A DNA stretch of 5,693 nt from Hyphomonadaceae bacterium (lineage in GTDB: Bacteria; Pseudomonadota; Alphaproteobacteria; Caulobacterales; Aquidulcibacteraceae). The translations under genes and the position numbers were made by a program. Each line of letters begins with the position of its first letter. Positions within the stretch are counted from its first letter, which is position 1. Positions 1 to 5,693 of the stretch are shown here, piece by piece. Where the stretch lies: positions 1 to 5,693 of the forward strand of contig JAEUMU010000119.1 of the NCBI GenBank assembly GCA_016791325.1, given 5' to 3'. The notes under the pieces are model-generated. The model made no database searches and had not been told where the DNA came from. It was given only the letters and a program-made list of their open reading frames with translations.

Positions 1-32
1 CGGCGCGGCGTTTGGGCTCAAACGTCGCGCCG
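1..32 (+). other. Strong stem-loop upstream of ahpD
   Basis: Bases 1-14 pair with 19-32 around a four-base loop (GGCT, 15-18). There are 14 pairs, one of them a G-T (G8 with T25). Read as plus-strand RNA that pair is a tolerated G-U wobble; read as minus-strand RNA it becomes a C-A mismatch, so the structure suits plus-strand transcription. No T run follows (a C-rich stretch does), so it is not a canonical intrinsic terminator. ahpD often lies directly after ahpC. The hairpin could therefore be an intercistronic processing, stabilising or attenuation element, or the end of the preceding gene, which lies outside the window. Confidence 0.6.
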
Positions 33-55
33 GCGCCTCCCCCTCCCCCACAAAC

Positions 56-60
56 GAGGA
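56..60 (+). promoter_or_regulatory. Ribosome binding site of ahpD
   Basis: GAGGA lies nine bases before the ATG at 70, which is good Shine-Dalgarno spacing. It fixes the ahpD start. Confidence 0.7.
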
Positions 61-69
61 TTTAAGACG

Positions 70-603
70 ATGGCGTTCGACGCCCTGCGCGACACCCTTC
101 CCGACTACGCGAAGGACATCAAACTCAATCTCGGCTCCCTCGCGAGTGACCAATCGCTGAGCGAACAGCAGAAGTGGGGCGCGTTTCTCGCCTGCGCCTA
201 CGCCACTGGCGCGCCCGCTCTCATTCGCGCGCTCGAGGCCGAAACAGAGGCCAGGCTCACGCCCGAAGCCAAGAACGGGGCCAAAGCAGCAGCAGCCATC
301 ATGGGCATGAACAATGTCTATTACCGCTCGGTCCACCTGCTGAAGAACGAAGAATATCGCACTCTGCGCGCGGGGCTGCGCATGAACGTGATCGCCAATC
401 CAGGCGTGGATAAGGGCGACTTCGAGTTGTGGTCGCTCGCCGTTTCCGCCGTCAACGGCTGCGGTATGTGCCTGGACAGCCACGAGGAAGAATTGCGCAA
501 ACGCAGCTTCACCAGCACGCAGGTTCAAACCGCTCTGCGTATCGCCGCCGTGGTCAACGCCGCCGCCGCCGTGCTGCGCGCGGAAGCCGCGCTCGCGGCG
601 TAA
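70..603 (+). CDS. ahpD: Alkylhydroperoxidase AhpD, carboxymuconolactone decarboxylase-like fold
   Basis: AhpD is a cytoplasmic thiol protein of antioxidant defence. In Mycobacterium tuberculosis it reduces the peroxiredoxin AhpC, receiving electrons from lipoylated dihydrolipoamide succinyltransferase via Lpd, and has weak peroxidase activity itself. The 177-residue length equals that of the mycobacterial protein as I recall it, and similarity runs end to end: an N-terminal [12 protein letters not shown] stretch, an [12 protein letters not shown] stretch at about 75-86, and [11 protein letters not shown] at 102-112. The active site is intact: C131-G-M-C134 followed by H138, with E119 in DFELW matching the known catalytic glutamate and proton relay. 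The start has a well-placed GAGGA. ahpC would be expected just upstream, outside the window. An intrinsic terminator follows the stop, so this is the last gene of its transcript. Oxidative-stress control (for example by OxyR) is usual for the family, but no operator is visible here. Confidence 0.95.
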   Translation: MAFDALRDTLPDYAKDIKLNLGSLASDQSLSEQQKWGAFLACAYATGAPALIRALEAETEARLTPEAKNGAKAAAAIMGMNNVYYRSVHLLKNEEYRTLRAGLRMNVIANPGVDKGDFELWSLAVSAVNGCGMCLDSHEEELRKRSFTSTQVQTALRIAAVVNAAAAVLRAEAALAA

Positions 604-627
604 ACGCCGGCCTTCTTAGCGTCAGTC

Positions 628-660
628 AACGCGCGCCGGCCTGCTCGGCGCGCGTTTTTT
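628..660 (+). terminator. Intrinsic terminator after ahpD
   Basis: A perfect 8-bp GC stem (CGCGCGCC at 630-637 with GGCGCGCG at 647-654) encloses a nine-base loop and is followed directly by six T (655-660). Two A bases at 628-629 can pair with the first two T. It begins 24 bases after the ahpD stop codon and separates ahpD from the TIR-like gene. Confidence 0.9.
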
Positions 661-710
661 GTGCGCGTGCGGCCCGCAAATTGGGCGCCTTCGCGCCTAT
701 CAACAGGCCC

Positions 711-734
711 GCGGCGCCGCCAGCTTGGCGCCGC
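711..734 (+). repeat. Inverted repeat in the leader of the TIR-like gene
   Basis: GCGGCGCC (711-718) and GGCGCCGC (727-734) form a perfect 8-bp stem around an eight-base loop, 25 bases before the ATG at 760. No T run follows. It could be an mRNA leader structure or a protein-binding site. Because GGCGCC is common in such GC-rich DNA, chance is also possible. I see no convincing promoter hexamers for the next gene in 661-759. Confidence 0.4.
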
Positions 735-759
735 GCATGGCTGGTGCAGCCTAGCAGCG

Positions 760-1407
760 ATGTCTCATGTGCTTCTCGCTCACGGGCCCGGCGCCGATAG
801 CCAAGCCCGCCAAATCGCCGCGCAACTGAACGCGCTTGGCTTCGCCGCGGGCCCGAAGCCGGCGGCAAAAGCGCGCCCGAAAGAACTCAACGCCGCCCGG
901 CGCGTCATCGTGCTGTGGTCGCGCGCCTCGGTGCAGACTCCGGCCCTCCGCGCCGCCGCACGCCGCGCAAAGGCTGCGGGGAAATTAATTTCGGTACGGC
1001 TCGATTCAACGCGTCCGCCGCGCGACCTCGCCGGCGCCACCGCCGTCTCGCTGCCGCGCGGCCCGCGTCAGCATCATGCATGGCGCCGCCTGCTGGCCCT
1101 GCGTACGCCTGCCCCCTGCGTCAGCGGGGCAAAGCCTGCGCGAAAGGCGAAGGCCGCGCCGCCCGGTCGGCCGATGCCGAAGCGCACGCGCCGCACGCCT
1201 ACACCAACTGCTTCGTCTTTGCCTTCGAAGGGGACAATCATGGCATCGGACGTGCGTCGTCAGCCCACGGGCGCATCGCGCCTCTCGGGCGTCATCGCTT
1301 TACTTGTTGTCACACTAGCGGTTTGCACTGCGCTTTACGTGCGCGGCGGCGATTTCGCGGCGTGGCTCGATGGGCTGATCGCCCAGGGGCGCGCCGCTGT
1401 CGGCTAG
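760..1407 (+). CDS. TIR-like domain protein with C-terminal transmembrane helix
   Basis: The 215-residue product looks like a degenerate bacterial TIR domain (about 1-115). It has a first strand and helix ([20 protein letters not shown]), then [27 protein letters not shown] at about 49-75, [11 protein letters not shown] at 77-87, and a closing strand and helix at about 92-116. These follow the order seen in TIR proteins of alphaproteobacteria. The segment between the first helix and the VIVLWS strand is short and lysine/alanine/proline-rich, so the BB-loop region is reduced. Where NADase TIRs carry glutamate after the SxxW motif, this protein has alanine (PALRAAA). Residues 118-160 are a basic, proline-rich linker. 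Residues 175-194 form one hydrophobic helix, probably with the N-terminus inside. ATG 760 is chosen because a GTG at 661 in the same frame abuts the terminator; the ribosome site at 760 is weak. Function unknown; a non-enzymatic adaptor or a decaying gene are both possible. Confidence 0.65.
   Translation: MSHVLLAHGPGADSQARQIAAQLNALGFAAGPKPAAKARPKELNAARRVIVLWSRASVQTPALRAAARRAKAAGKLISVRLDSTRPPRDLAGATAVSLPRGPRQHHAWRRLLALRTPAPCVSGAKPARKAKAAPPGRPMPKRTRRTPTPTASSLPSKGTIMASDVRRQPTGASRLSGVIALLVVTLAVCTALYVRGGDFAAWLDGLIAQGRAAVG
1228..1234 (+). promoter_or_regulatory. Internal ribosome binding site-like sequence
   Basis: AAGGGGA lies five bases before an in-frame ATG at 1240 inside the TIR-like gene. 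It matches a Shine-Dalgarno sequence better than anything before the ATG at 760. Initiation here would give a 55-residue peptide, ending at the same stop (1407), that carries only the membrane helix. Confidence 0.4.
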
Positions 1408-2315
1408 GCGCGTCCGATCCGCTTGATCTCCCAATCCAGTTCGACGCCGTGCTTGGCCTTCACGGCCGCGCGCACCTCCTCGCCCAAGCCTTCAATGTCG
1501 GCGGCGGTGGCCTCACCAGTATTGATAAGAAAATTGGCGTGCTTTTCGCTCACTTGCGCGCCGCCGCGGCGATGCCCGCGCATGCCCGCTTCATCGACAA
1601 GCTTCCACGCCGAGCCCTTTTCGCCTGAAGGCAACATAGGGTTCTTGAAGGTGGAGCCGCCCGTCTTCTCGCGAATTGGCTGGCTGGCTTCGCGCTGAGC
1701 GGTGATTTCGGCCATGCGCGCCTGGATCGCTTCGGGCGCATCAGGCGTGCCCTGAAACGTGGCGTCGAGGAAGATGTAGTCCTGCGCCAGAGCGTTATGG
1801 CGATAGGTAAAACCGAAATCCGCATTCTTCAGCGTCACGCGCGCACCGTCGCGTGTGAGCGCCGACGCCTCCACCAGCACATCCTTGGTCTCGCGCCCAT
1901 AGCAGCCCGCATTCATCGTTAGCGCGCCGCCGATCGTGCCCGGAACGCCGACGAAGAATTCGAGCCCGGCGATTCCGGCCTGCGCGGCGCCTTTCGCCAG
2001 CATCGCATCGAGCGCCCCCGCGCCAGCCTTGATCCGCCCCTCGCCCAGCGGCGTCACCTGCGCCCACGCGCGCCCCGCCAGCCGGATCACCACACCGCCC
2101 ACGCCCCCATCCCGCACGATCATGTTGGAGCCCACGCCGATCGGCAGCACCGGCGCATCCTGCGGCAGAGCGCGCAGAAACTGCGCCAGGTCTTCCTCAT
2201 CCGCCGGCAAGAACAGCGCCTCCGCCGGCCCGCCGACGCGAAACCACGTAAACGGCGCCAAGCTTTCGCCGAGCACCAGACGCCCGCGCACCTGCGGCAA
2301 GTCGAGATCACTCAT
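1404..2315 (-). CDS. murB: UDP-N-acetylenolpyruvoylglucosamine reductase MurB (type II)
   Basis: MurB is a cytoplasmic FAD enzyme that reduces UDP-GlcNAc-enolpyruvate with NADPH to UDP-MurNAc, the second committed step of peptidoglycan precursor synthesis. The protein has 303 residues, normal for the shorter type II enzymes. The N-terminal FAD-binding domain shows FRVGGPA (25-31), the [13 protein letters not shown] loop (59-71) and [18 protein letters not shown] (123-140). R172 in the YRHN motif matches the active-site arginine. S221 in GGSTFKNP is the catalytic serine that protonates the flavin-bound intermediate. E296 in the C-terminal WEIKRIG is the expected catalytic glutamate. The start is ATG at 2315, supported by the domain starting at once, though upstream Shine-Dalgarno complementarity is weak (AGG only). 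The stop shares CTAG with the convergent TIR-like gene. murC lies upstream on the same strand but is not adjacent. Confidence 0.97.
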   Translation of the reverse strand: MSDLDLPQVRGRLVLGESLAPFTWFRVGGPAEALFLPADEEDLAQFLRALPQDAPVLPIGVGSNMIVRDGGVGGVVIRLAGRAWAQVTPLGEGRIKAGAGALDAMLAKGAAQAGIAGLEFFVGVPGTIGGALTMNAGCYGRETKDVLVEASALTRDGARVTLKNADFGFTYRHNALAQDYIFLDATFQGTPDAPEAIQARMAEITAQREASQPIREKTGGSTFKNPMLPSGEKGSAWKLVDEAGMRGHRRGGAQVSEKHANFLINTGEATAADIEGLGEEVRAAVKAKHGVELDWEIKRIGRA

Positions 2316-2324
2316 TCTTGATGG

Positions 2325-2352
2325 CCTATCGCAGTGTTTTCACCGCCGTCAA
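2325..2352 (-). promoter_or_regulatory. Candidate murB promoter with a very short leader
   Basis: On the minus strand TTGACG (2347-2352) is followed after 16 bases by GATAGG (2325-2330). The -35 match is five of six; the -10 match is only three of six. Transcription would begin at about 2318-2319, only a few bases before the murB ATG at 2315, so the mRNA would be nearly leaderless. This would fit the weak ribosome binding site. Confidence 0.3.
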
Positions 2353-2390
2353 CGCGTCGCCCGCTCGCCCCTAAGGCGTTCACGCGCCAC

Positions 2391-2396
2391 TATATA
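2391..2396 (+). promoter_or_regulatory. Possible -10 box for the lipoprotein gene
   Basis: TATATA stands out in GC-rich DNA, 34 bases before the ATG at 2431 and upstream of its ribosome site, where a -10 element would be expected. No matching -35 hexamer lies 16-18 bases upstream. The block is nearly symmetric, so it could serve either strand. Confidence 0.3.
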
Positions 2397-2418
2397 GGAA
2401 CAAGGGGATCGGGATTTT

Positions 2419-2423
2419 GGAGG
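2419..2423 (+). promoter_or_regulatory. Ribosome binding site of the lipoprotein gene
   Basis: GGAGG lies seven bases before the ATG at 2431. It is the strongest Shine-Dalgarno match in the window and fixes this start. Confidence 0.75.
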
Positions 2424-2430
2424 CCGTCTC

Positions 2431-2802
2431 ATGTTGCGCAACACTTTGCTCGCCGCCGCACTCATCGCCCTGTCCGCCTGCGCCAGCACCGAAACCAGCG
2501 GCGCATCGCAGGCCGCGCCCGCCGACCGCGATTGTTTCCGCAACGCCGATATCTTCAGCTACGGCGTGATCGACAACTACAATGTTCGCGTGCGCGCCCG
2601 CGGCCATGACTACATCTTCACCACCAACTGGAACGCCCGCGATCTCGATTGGACCCAAGCCATCGCCGTGCGCTCGGTCACTGGCTGGATCTGCACTGGC
2701 AACGGCCTCGGGGTCGAGATCATCGGCGGCGAACCACGCCGCACTTACCCGATCGTCTCGATCGCGCGCGCGCCGGAAGAGCCCGCCCCCACGGGCAGCT
2801 AA
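2431..2802 (+). CDS. Small lipoprotein, DUF6491-like
   Basis: The 123-residue product begins with a lipoprotein signal peptide: basic R3, a hydrophobic run at 5-14, and the lipobox L14-S15-A16-C17, so C17 should be lipidated and the mature protein membrane-anchored on the periplasmic side. A serine/alanine-rich spacer follows. The compact domain at about 33-112 has the order CFRNADIFSYGVID, NYNVRVRARGHDYIF, LDWTQAIAVRS and GWICTGNG. This resembles the uncharacterised DUF6491 family, recognised from memory. Only two cysteines remain in the mature domain (C35 and C88) and could form a disulfide; a tyrosine (Y106) stands where, as I recall, relatives often have another cysteine. The gene is divergent from murB and convergent with the HAD gene (4-base overlap), so it is transcribed alone. 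Function unknown; the lipoprotein call is firm, the family call moderate. Confidence 0.85.
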   Translation: MLRNTLLAAALIALSACASTETSGASQAAPADRDCFRNADIFSYGVIDNYNVRVRARGHDYIFTTNWNARDLDWTQAIAVRSVTGWICTGNGLGVEIIGGEPRRTYPIVSIARAPEEPAPTGS

Positions 2803-3665
2803 CCGGCTGAAACCGCCAGCCCCGCGCGCAAAGCAATCCGCCCCAGCGCGCCCTTGACGATCACGTCCAGAACTTCGCCGCGCTGGTAATCCGCCGGCGC
2901 GACGAAGCTGACGCGATCTTCCGCGATCAGCTTGTGGATTTTCTGCGCCGAACGCTCATCCGCCCAAGCGATCGGATCGAGCACCGCGATGGCGCACCCG
3001 CCCTGGCTCGTCACCATCTTCATCGACGGGATGTCGGTATCGCCGTCGCCGATGAAGATCATGCGCTCAAACGGCAGCGGGCGTTCTTCGGCGCGCATGA
3101 AACGATTGATACCTTCGGTGTCGGAAACGCTCTCGGCGCCCTTGTTGATGCGGAACAGGAACTGCGTCTTGGTGGTGTAATTGATCGCCACACCCGGCCA
3201 GCGCGCTTCGCCGTTCGCATCATAAAGAAAGCGCGAAGCGAACACCTGGCGGAATTTGCCGTAGTGCGGGCAGCCTTCGATCATCTCGTGTATGCACGAT
3301 GAAATAACGTAATGATCGAGCTCAAGCCCACAATCGGCGGCGAACGCGTTCATGCGGTCGAACCAGTGATCGAGGCCGTCGAAGAAGTCGGGGTCGGCGC
3401 CATGCGCGCGCAGCGCTTCGCGCGTAACCTTGTGCCCCGCCGCGCGTGCGCGATCGAGCATCAGGTGCATGTAAACCAGGATTTCGTCCGCGTCCTCGGC
3501 CTTGGCCAAACGGCGCACTTCGCGCCAGAAATCGGCCTGGCTCATGCCGGCGACTTCTGGGATGAAACTGCGCTCCTGCAGATTGCCGCGCGCCAGCGTG
3601 CCGTCAAAATCATAGACTAGCGCCGCGCGCAGCGGCTGGGGTTTGCGGGAAGCAGTATCGGCCAT
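2799..3665 (-). CDS. HAD-superfamily hydrolase, phosphoserine phosphatase-like
   Basis: This 288-residue protein carries the motifs of haloacid dehalogenase-type phosphatases. Motif I is VYDFDGT with nucleophile D19 and acid/base D21. Motif II is probably S122 or S123 in YVISS. Motif III lysine is K166 or K175. Motif IV is GDGDTD with D207 and D211 for magnesium. About 100 residues between motifs I and II form a mostly helical cap, as in phosphoserine phosphatase-like (type I cap) members. No signal peptide is present, so it should act in the cytoplasm on a phosphorylated small molecule; the substrate cannot be read from sequence. It lies 50 bases downstream of murC on the same strand, with no terminator seen, so co-transcription is likely. 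The ATG at 3665 has a poor ribosome site but puts motif I at the usual distance. The stop overlaps the lipoprotein stop by four bases. Confidence 0.9.
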   Translation of the reverse strand: MADTASRKPQPLRAALVYDFDGTLARGNLQERSFIPEVAGMSQADFWREVRRLAKAEDADEILVYMHLMLDRARAAGHKVTREALRAHGADPDFFDGLDHWFDRMNAFAADCGLELDHYVISSCIHEMIEGCPHYGKFRQVFASRFLYDANGEARWPGVAINYTTKTQFLFRINKGAESVSDTEGINRFMRAEERPLPFERMIFIGDGDTDIPSMKMVTSQGGCAIAVLDPIAWADERSAQKIHKLIAEDRVSFVAPADYQRGEVLDVIVKGALGRIALRAGLAVSAG

Positions 3666-3715
3666 CAGACCCGGCTGCGCAGAGTCGCCCCCAAGGTCAA
3701 ATCGTTTCGGTTACA

Positions 3716-5134
3716 TCAGGCCGCCGCTGCCGCGTTCAGTTTCGCCGGCAGCGCGTTGGCGTATTGCGTGATGTCGCCCGCGCCGAGGCACACCACGATA
3801 TCGCCCGGCCTGGCCTCGCCGCGCACGAAATCGGCCAGCGCGTCCAATGAGGCCAGTTTGCTGGCGCCAGCGTGCCCCGCCTTGGCGATGGCGGCCACCA
3901 GCGCTTCGGCGTCCACGCCCTCGATCGGCGCTTCGCCGGCGGCGTACACGTCCGTGATCGCCACCACGTCGGCATCCTTGAAGCAGGCGCTGAACTCTAC
4001 GAACAAGTCGCGCAATCGGGTGAAGCGGTGCGGCTGAACCACGGCGATCACACGCCCCTTCGCCGTTTCCCGCGCCGCGCTCAGCACCGCCGCGATCTCA
4101 ACGGGATGGTGCCCGTAATCGTCAACGATACGCACTTCATTCCAATAACCCGTCGTGGTGAAACGCCGCTTCACGCCCTCGAACTTGCGCAGCCCCGTGC
4201 GAATGCCCGCATCCGTCACGCCCAGCTCGCGCGCCACGGCGATCGCCGCCACCGCGTTCTGCAGATTGTGCCGGCCTGACATCGGCAAGAACAGGTCGTG
4301 CATGGTCACGCCCGGCCCCGCGCCCTTGCGGCGCGCCACCACGTCGAACGTGGCGCCGTCGCGCCCGGGGCGCACATTGATCGCACGCACATCGGCGCCA
4401 TCGCCGAAGCCGTAGGAGATCACGCGCCGGTCCCGCACGCGCTCCGCCAGCGCCCGCACCTGCGGGTGATCCACGCACATCACGGCGAAGCCGTAGAAGG
4501 GGATGTTCTCCACGAACTGGCGATACGCGTCGTTCATCGCCTCCACTGAGCCGTAATGATCCAGATGCTCAGGGTCCATATTGGTGACGACGACAGCCGA
4601 GGCGCGCAGGCGCGTGAACGTGCCGTCGCTCTCGTCGGCCTCCACCACCATCCACTCGCCTTCGCCCATGCGCGTGTTGGCGCCATACGCATTGATGATG
4701 CCGCCATTGATTACGGTGGGGTCCTTGCCGCCGGCGTCCAGCAGCGCGGCGATCATCGAAGTCGTCGTCGTCTTGCCGTGCGTGCCGCCGATCGCCACCG
4801 TCCATTTCAGGCGCATGATCTCGGCCAGCATTTCGGCCCGGCGCACAATCGGCGCGCCACGGTCGCGCGCGGCGTCCACCTCCGGATTGCCGCGCTTGAT
4901 GGCTGACGAGATCACCACCACCCCCGCATGCGCAGCGTTTTCGGCTTTGTGGCCGATGCTGATGGGAATGCCCTGCGCGCGCAGGCGTTCGGTGTTGGCG
5001 CTCTCCTTGGCGTCCGAGCCCGTCACCTCATAGCCGAAATTCTTCATCACGGCGGCTATGCCCGACATGCCGATGCCGCCGATGCCGACGAAATGGATGG
5101 GGCCGGTATCGAACGGAATGGCGCGGCGGATCAT
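3716..5134 (-). CDS. murC: UDP-N-acetylmuramate--L-alanine ligase MurC
   Basis: MurC is the cytoplasmic ATP-dependent ligase that adds L-alanine to UDP-MurNAc, starting the stem peptide. The 472-residue protein shows all three Mur ligase domains. The N-terminal Rossmann domain has [12 protein letters not shown] (14-25). The central ATPase domain has the P-loop [10 protein letters not shown] (116-125), EADESDGTF (165-173) and [12 protein letters not shown] (184-195). The linker has SGRHNLQN (286-293). The C-terminal domain has DDYGHHP (338-344), QPHRFTR (367-373) and GAGDI (451-455). The start is set at 5134 rather than the in-frame ATG at 5152: AGGGAGAG lies three bases before 5134, and 5152 abuts a likely -10 box, so it would fall upstream of the transcript start. 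The longer form would add six residues. The HAD gene follows after 50 bases; murB, the usual neighbour, lies beyond it. Confidence 0.97.
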   Translation of the reverse strand: MIRRAIPFDTGPIHFVGIGGIGMSGIAAVMKNFGYEVTGSDAKESANTERLRAQGIPISIGHKAENAAHAGVVVISSAIKRGNPEVDAARDRGAPIVRRAEMLAEIMRLKWTVAIGGTHGKTTTTSMIAALLDAGGKDPTVINGGIINAYGANTRMGEGEWMVVEADESDGTFTRLRASAVVVTNMDPEHLDHYGSVEAMNDAYRQFVENIPFYGFAVMCVDHPQVRALAERVRDRRVISYGFGDGADVRAINVRPGRDGATFDVVARRKGAGPGVTMHDLFLPMSGRHNLQNAVAAIAVARELGVTDAGIRTGLRKFEGVKRRFTTTGYWNEVRIVDDYGHHPVEIAAVLSAARETAKGRVIAVVQPHRFTRLRDLFVEFSACFKDADVVAITDVYAAGEAPIEGVDAEALVAAIAKAGHAGASKLASLDALADFVRGEARPGDIVVCLGAGDITQYANALPAKLNAAAAA

Positions 5135-5137
5135 GGA

Positions 5138-5145
5138 CTCTCCCT
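5138..5145 (-). promoter_or_regulatory. Ribosome binding site of murC
   Basis: On the minus strand AGGGAGAG lies three bases before the ATG at 5134, with the GGGAG core five bases away. It decides between the two possible murC starts, because it would be inside the coding region if translation began at 5152. Confidence 0.7.
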
Positions 5146-5153
5146 GGCGCATG

Positions 5154-5159
5154 AGTATA
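5154..5159 (-). promoter_or_regulatory. Candidate -10 box of the murC promoter
   Basis: On the minus strand TATACT matches TATAAT at five of six positions, with predicted initiation near 5147 and a leader of about 12 bases containing the ribosome site. No good -35 hexamer is seen at 16-18 bases; that position falls in the GGCGCC hairpin at 5172-5188, which suggests either an activated promoter or a chance match. Confidence 0.4.
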
Positions 5160-5188
5160 GGCGCCCAAGATGGCGCCTGATAGGCGCC
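5159..5188. repeat. Three GGCGCC copies including a 7-bp hairpin before murC
   Basis: GGCGCC occurs at 5160-5165, 5172-5177 and 5183-5188, at 12- and 11-base steps, about one helical turn. The right two form a hairpin (GGCGCCT 5172-5178 with AGGCGCC 5182-5188, three-base loop). The element fills the gap between the sigma/anti-sigma gene pair and murC and overlaps the murC -35 region. No T run follows on the minus strand, so an intrinsic terminator is not supported. It may be an operator or a weak terminator. Confidence 0.45.
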
Positions 5189-5194
5189 CCGCCG

Positions 5195-5518
5195 CTAGCG
5201 CGCAAGCCCGAGAGACCGCGCCAGCACCCGCTTCGGCGCGCCAGCGATCATCACCCACGCAAACGCGCCCGCCGCCGCCAGCGCCGCCAGCGCCATCAGC
5301 ACCGGCGTCAGCACTACCGGCGAAAGCCCCGCCATCTGCAAAACGGGAACCGCAAATCCCACGGCTGTAAACGCCGCCACCTTTGTTCCCGCGCGCTCCC
5401 ACGACCGCCGCCGGCGCGCGCGTTCGGCAATCCGCGCGAACACATCCAAGCGAAAGCCGGAATCCGGCTTACGCGGGGCCGCGCCCAGCAGCTCCGCCAT
5501 GAAGCGGTCGTCATTCAT
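5195..5518 (-). CDS. Small two-helix membrane protein, putative anti-sigma factor
   Basis: The 107-residue product has a soluble N-terminal part (1-44) with an amphipathic stretch at about 22-35 and an arginine cluster RRRR at 35-38. Two hydrophobic helices follow at about 45-63 and 67-92, then a short basic tail, implying both ends are cytoplasmic. It overlaps the 3' end of the ECF sigma factor gene by eight bases, the usual place for a cognate anti-sigma factor that holds the sigma factor at the inner membrane. It contains no cysteine or histidine, so it is not a zinc-binding (ZAS, HxxxCxxC) anti-sigma factor. ATG 5518 was chosen over an upstream in-frame ATG at 5590 because GGAG lies eight bases before it and the longer form would run through the sigma gene. 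The anti-sigma role is inferred from context; no family was recognised. Confidence 0.75.
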   Translation of the reverse strand: MNDDRFMAELLGAAPRKPDSGFRLDVFARIAERARRRRSWERAGTKVAAFTAVGFAVPVLQMAGLSPVVLTPVLMALAALAAAGAFAWVMIAGAPKRVLARSLGLAR

Positions 5519-5693
5519 CGCCTTCACTCCGCGCCTTTTCCGGCGCGAGCCCCAACGCAGCCTGCAGCCGCGTTCGGCCCCGCGCAACATGCGATTTCAC
5601 CGTGCCCAGCGGCAAACCCAGCGCCTCGGCTGCTTCCGCATGGGTGAATTCCTGCCCCAGACACAGCGCCAAAACCGCGCGCTGATCGGGCGG
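5511..5693 (-). CDS. ECF RNA polymerase sigma factor, C-terminal part (sigma region 4)
   Basis: An open frame enters from the right edge and runs 60 codons to a TGA at 5511-5513. The visible protein is sigma-70 region 4: PPDQRAVLALCLGQEFTH, then AEAAEALGLPLGTVKSHVARGRTRLQ, the helix-turn-helix that reads the -35 element. The spacing and the TVKSHVARGRTRL recognition helix are typical of extracytoplasmic-function (group 4) sigma factors. The N-terminal region 2 lies outside the window. The stop overlaps the start of the downstream membrane-protein gene by eight bases within ATGAATGA, implying translational coupling. The frame was translated directly from the sequence. The stimulus and ECF subgroup cannot be judged from this fragment. 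Confidence 0.9.
   Translation of the reverse strand, partial: PPDQRAVLALCLGQEFTHAEAAEALGLPLGTVKSHVARGRTRLQAALGLAPEKARSEGDE

Noticed and set aside
661..759. Longer start for the TIR-like gene at GTG 661
   Set aside because: It lies directly after the T run of the ahpD terminator, leaving no leader, and the added 33 residues are arginine-rich and unlike any domain.
915..1628. Long plus-strand open frame running through the TIR-like gene into murB
   Set aside because: Its translation is arginine/alanine-rich with no recognisable domain and it overlaps two better-supported genes; typical of GC-rich shadow frames.
2397..2428. EcfG-type general stress promoter (GGAAC at 2397 with a CGTC further down)
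   Set aside because: The spacing between the two elements is 23 bases rather than 16-17, and the downstream element falls after the ribosome binding site.
3695..3700. TTGACC on the minus strand as a -35 box for the HAD gene
   Set aside because: No -10-like hexamer occurs at 16-18 bases; the following sequence is GC-rich.
5195..5590. 131-residue version of the membrane protein starting at ATG 5590
   Set aside because: The extra 24 residues come from the sigma region 4 coding sequence in another frame, and ATG 5518 has its own ribosome site.
4928..5647. Long plus-strand open frame opposite murC and the sigma/anti-sigma pair
   Set aside because: The translation is low-complexity (arginine, histidine, proline) and spans three clearly coding minus-strand genes.

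Overview
This GC-rich window comes from a Gram-negative bacterium, most probably an alphaproteobacterium. The evidence is the AhpD, MurB and MurC sequences, the DUF6491-like lipoprotein, and a compact ECF sigma factor with a small membrane partner. Something near the Caulobacterales/Hyphomonadaceae is my best guess; the lower rank is inference only. Genes are tightly packed, and no gene-free stretch exceeds about 155 bases.

Layout, left to right. (1) A strong stem-loop (1-32) precedes ahpD (70-603, +), a peroxiredoxin-reducing alkylhydroperoxidase, which ends at a clear intrinsic terminator (628-660). (2) A plus-strand gene (760-1407) encodes a short, degenerate TIR-like domain, a basic proline-rich linker and one C-terminal membrane helix. 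An internal ATG at 1240 has a better ribosome binding site than the main start. (3) murB (1404-2315, -) converges on it, the two stop codons sharing one CTAG. (4) A divergent 115-base region separates murB from a small DUF6491-like lipoprotein gene (2431-2802, +). (5) That gene converges, again with a 4-base stop overlap, on a HAD-superfamily phosphatase-like gene (2799-3665, -). (6) murC (3716-5134, -) lies 50 bases upstream of the HAD gene. (7) At the right edge, on the minus strand, are the 3' end of an ECF sigma factor gene (5511 to the window edge) and an overlapping small two-helix membrane protein gene (5195-5518), probably its anti-sigma factor.

MurB and MurC catalyse consecutive cytoplasmic steps of peptidoglycan precursor synthesis: UDP-MurNAc formation, then L-alanine addition. 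They are usually adjacent in alphaproteobacterial cell-division/wall clusters. Here they keep the same order and strand but are separated by the HAD gene and an opposing lipoprotein gene, and the expected ddl/ftsQ do not follow murB. The cluster therefore appears rearranged. The least-explained item is the TIR-like membrane protein, which lacks the usual catalytic glutamate and has a shortened N-terminal half. I see no CRISPR array, tRNA, rRNA, insertion sequence or phage gene.
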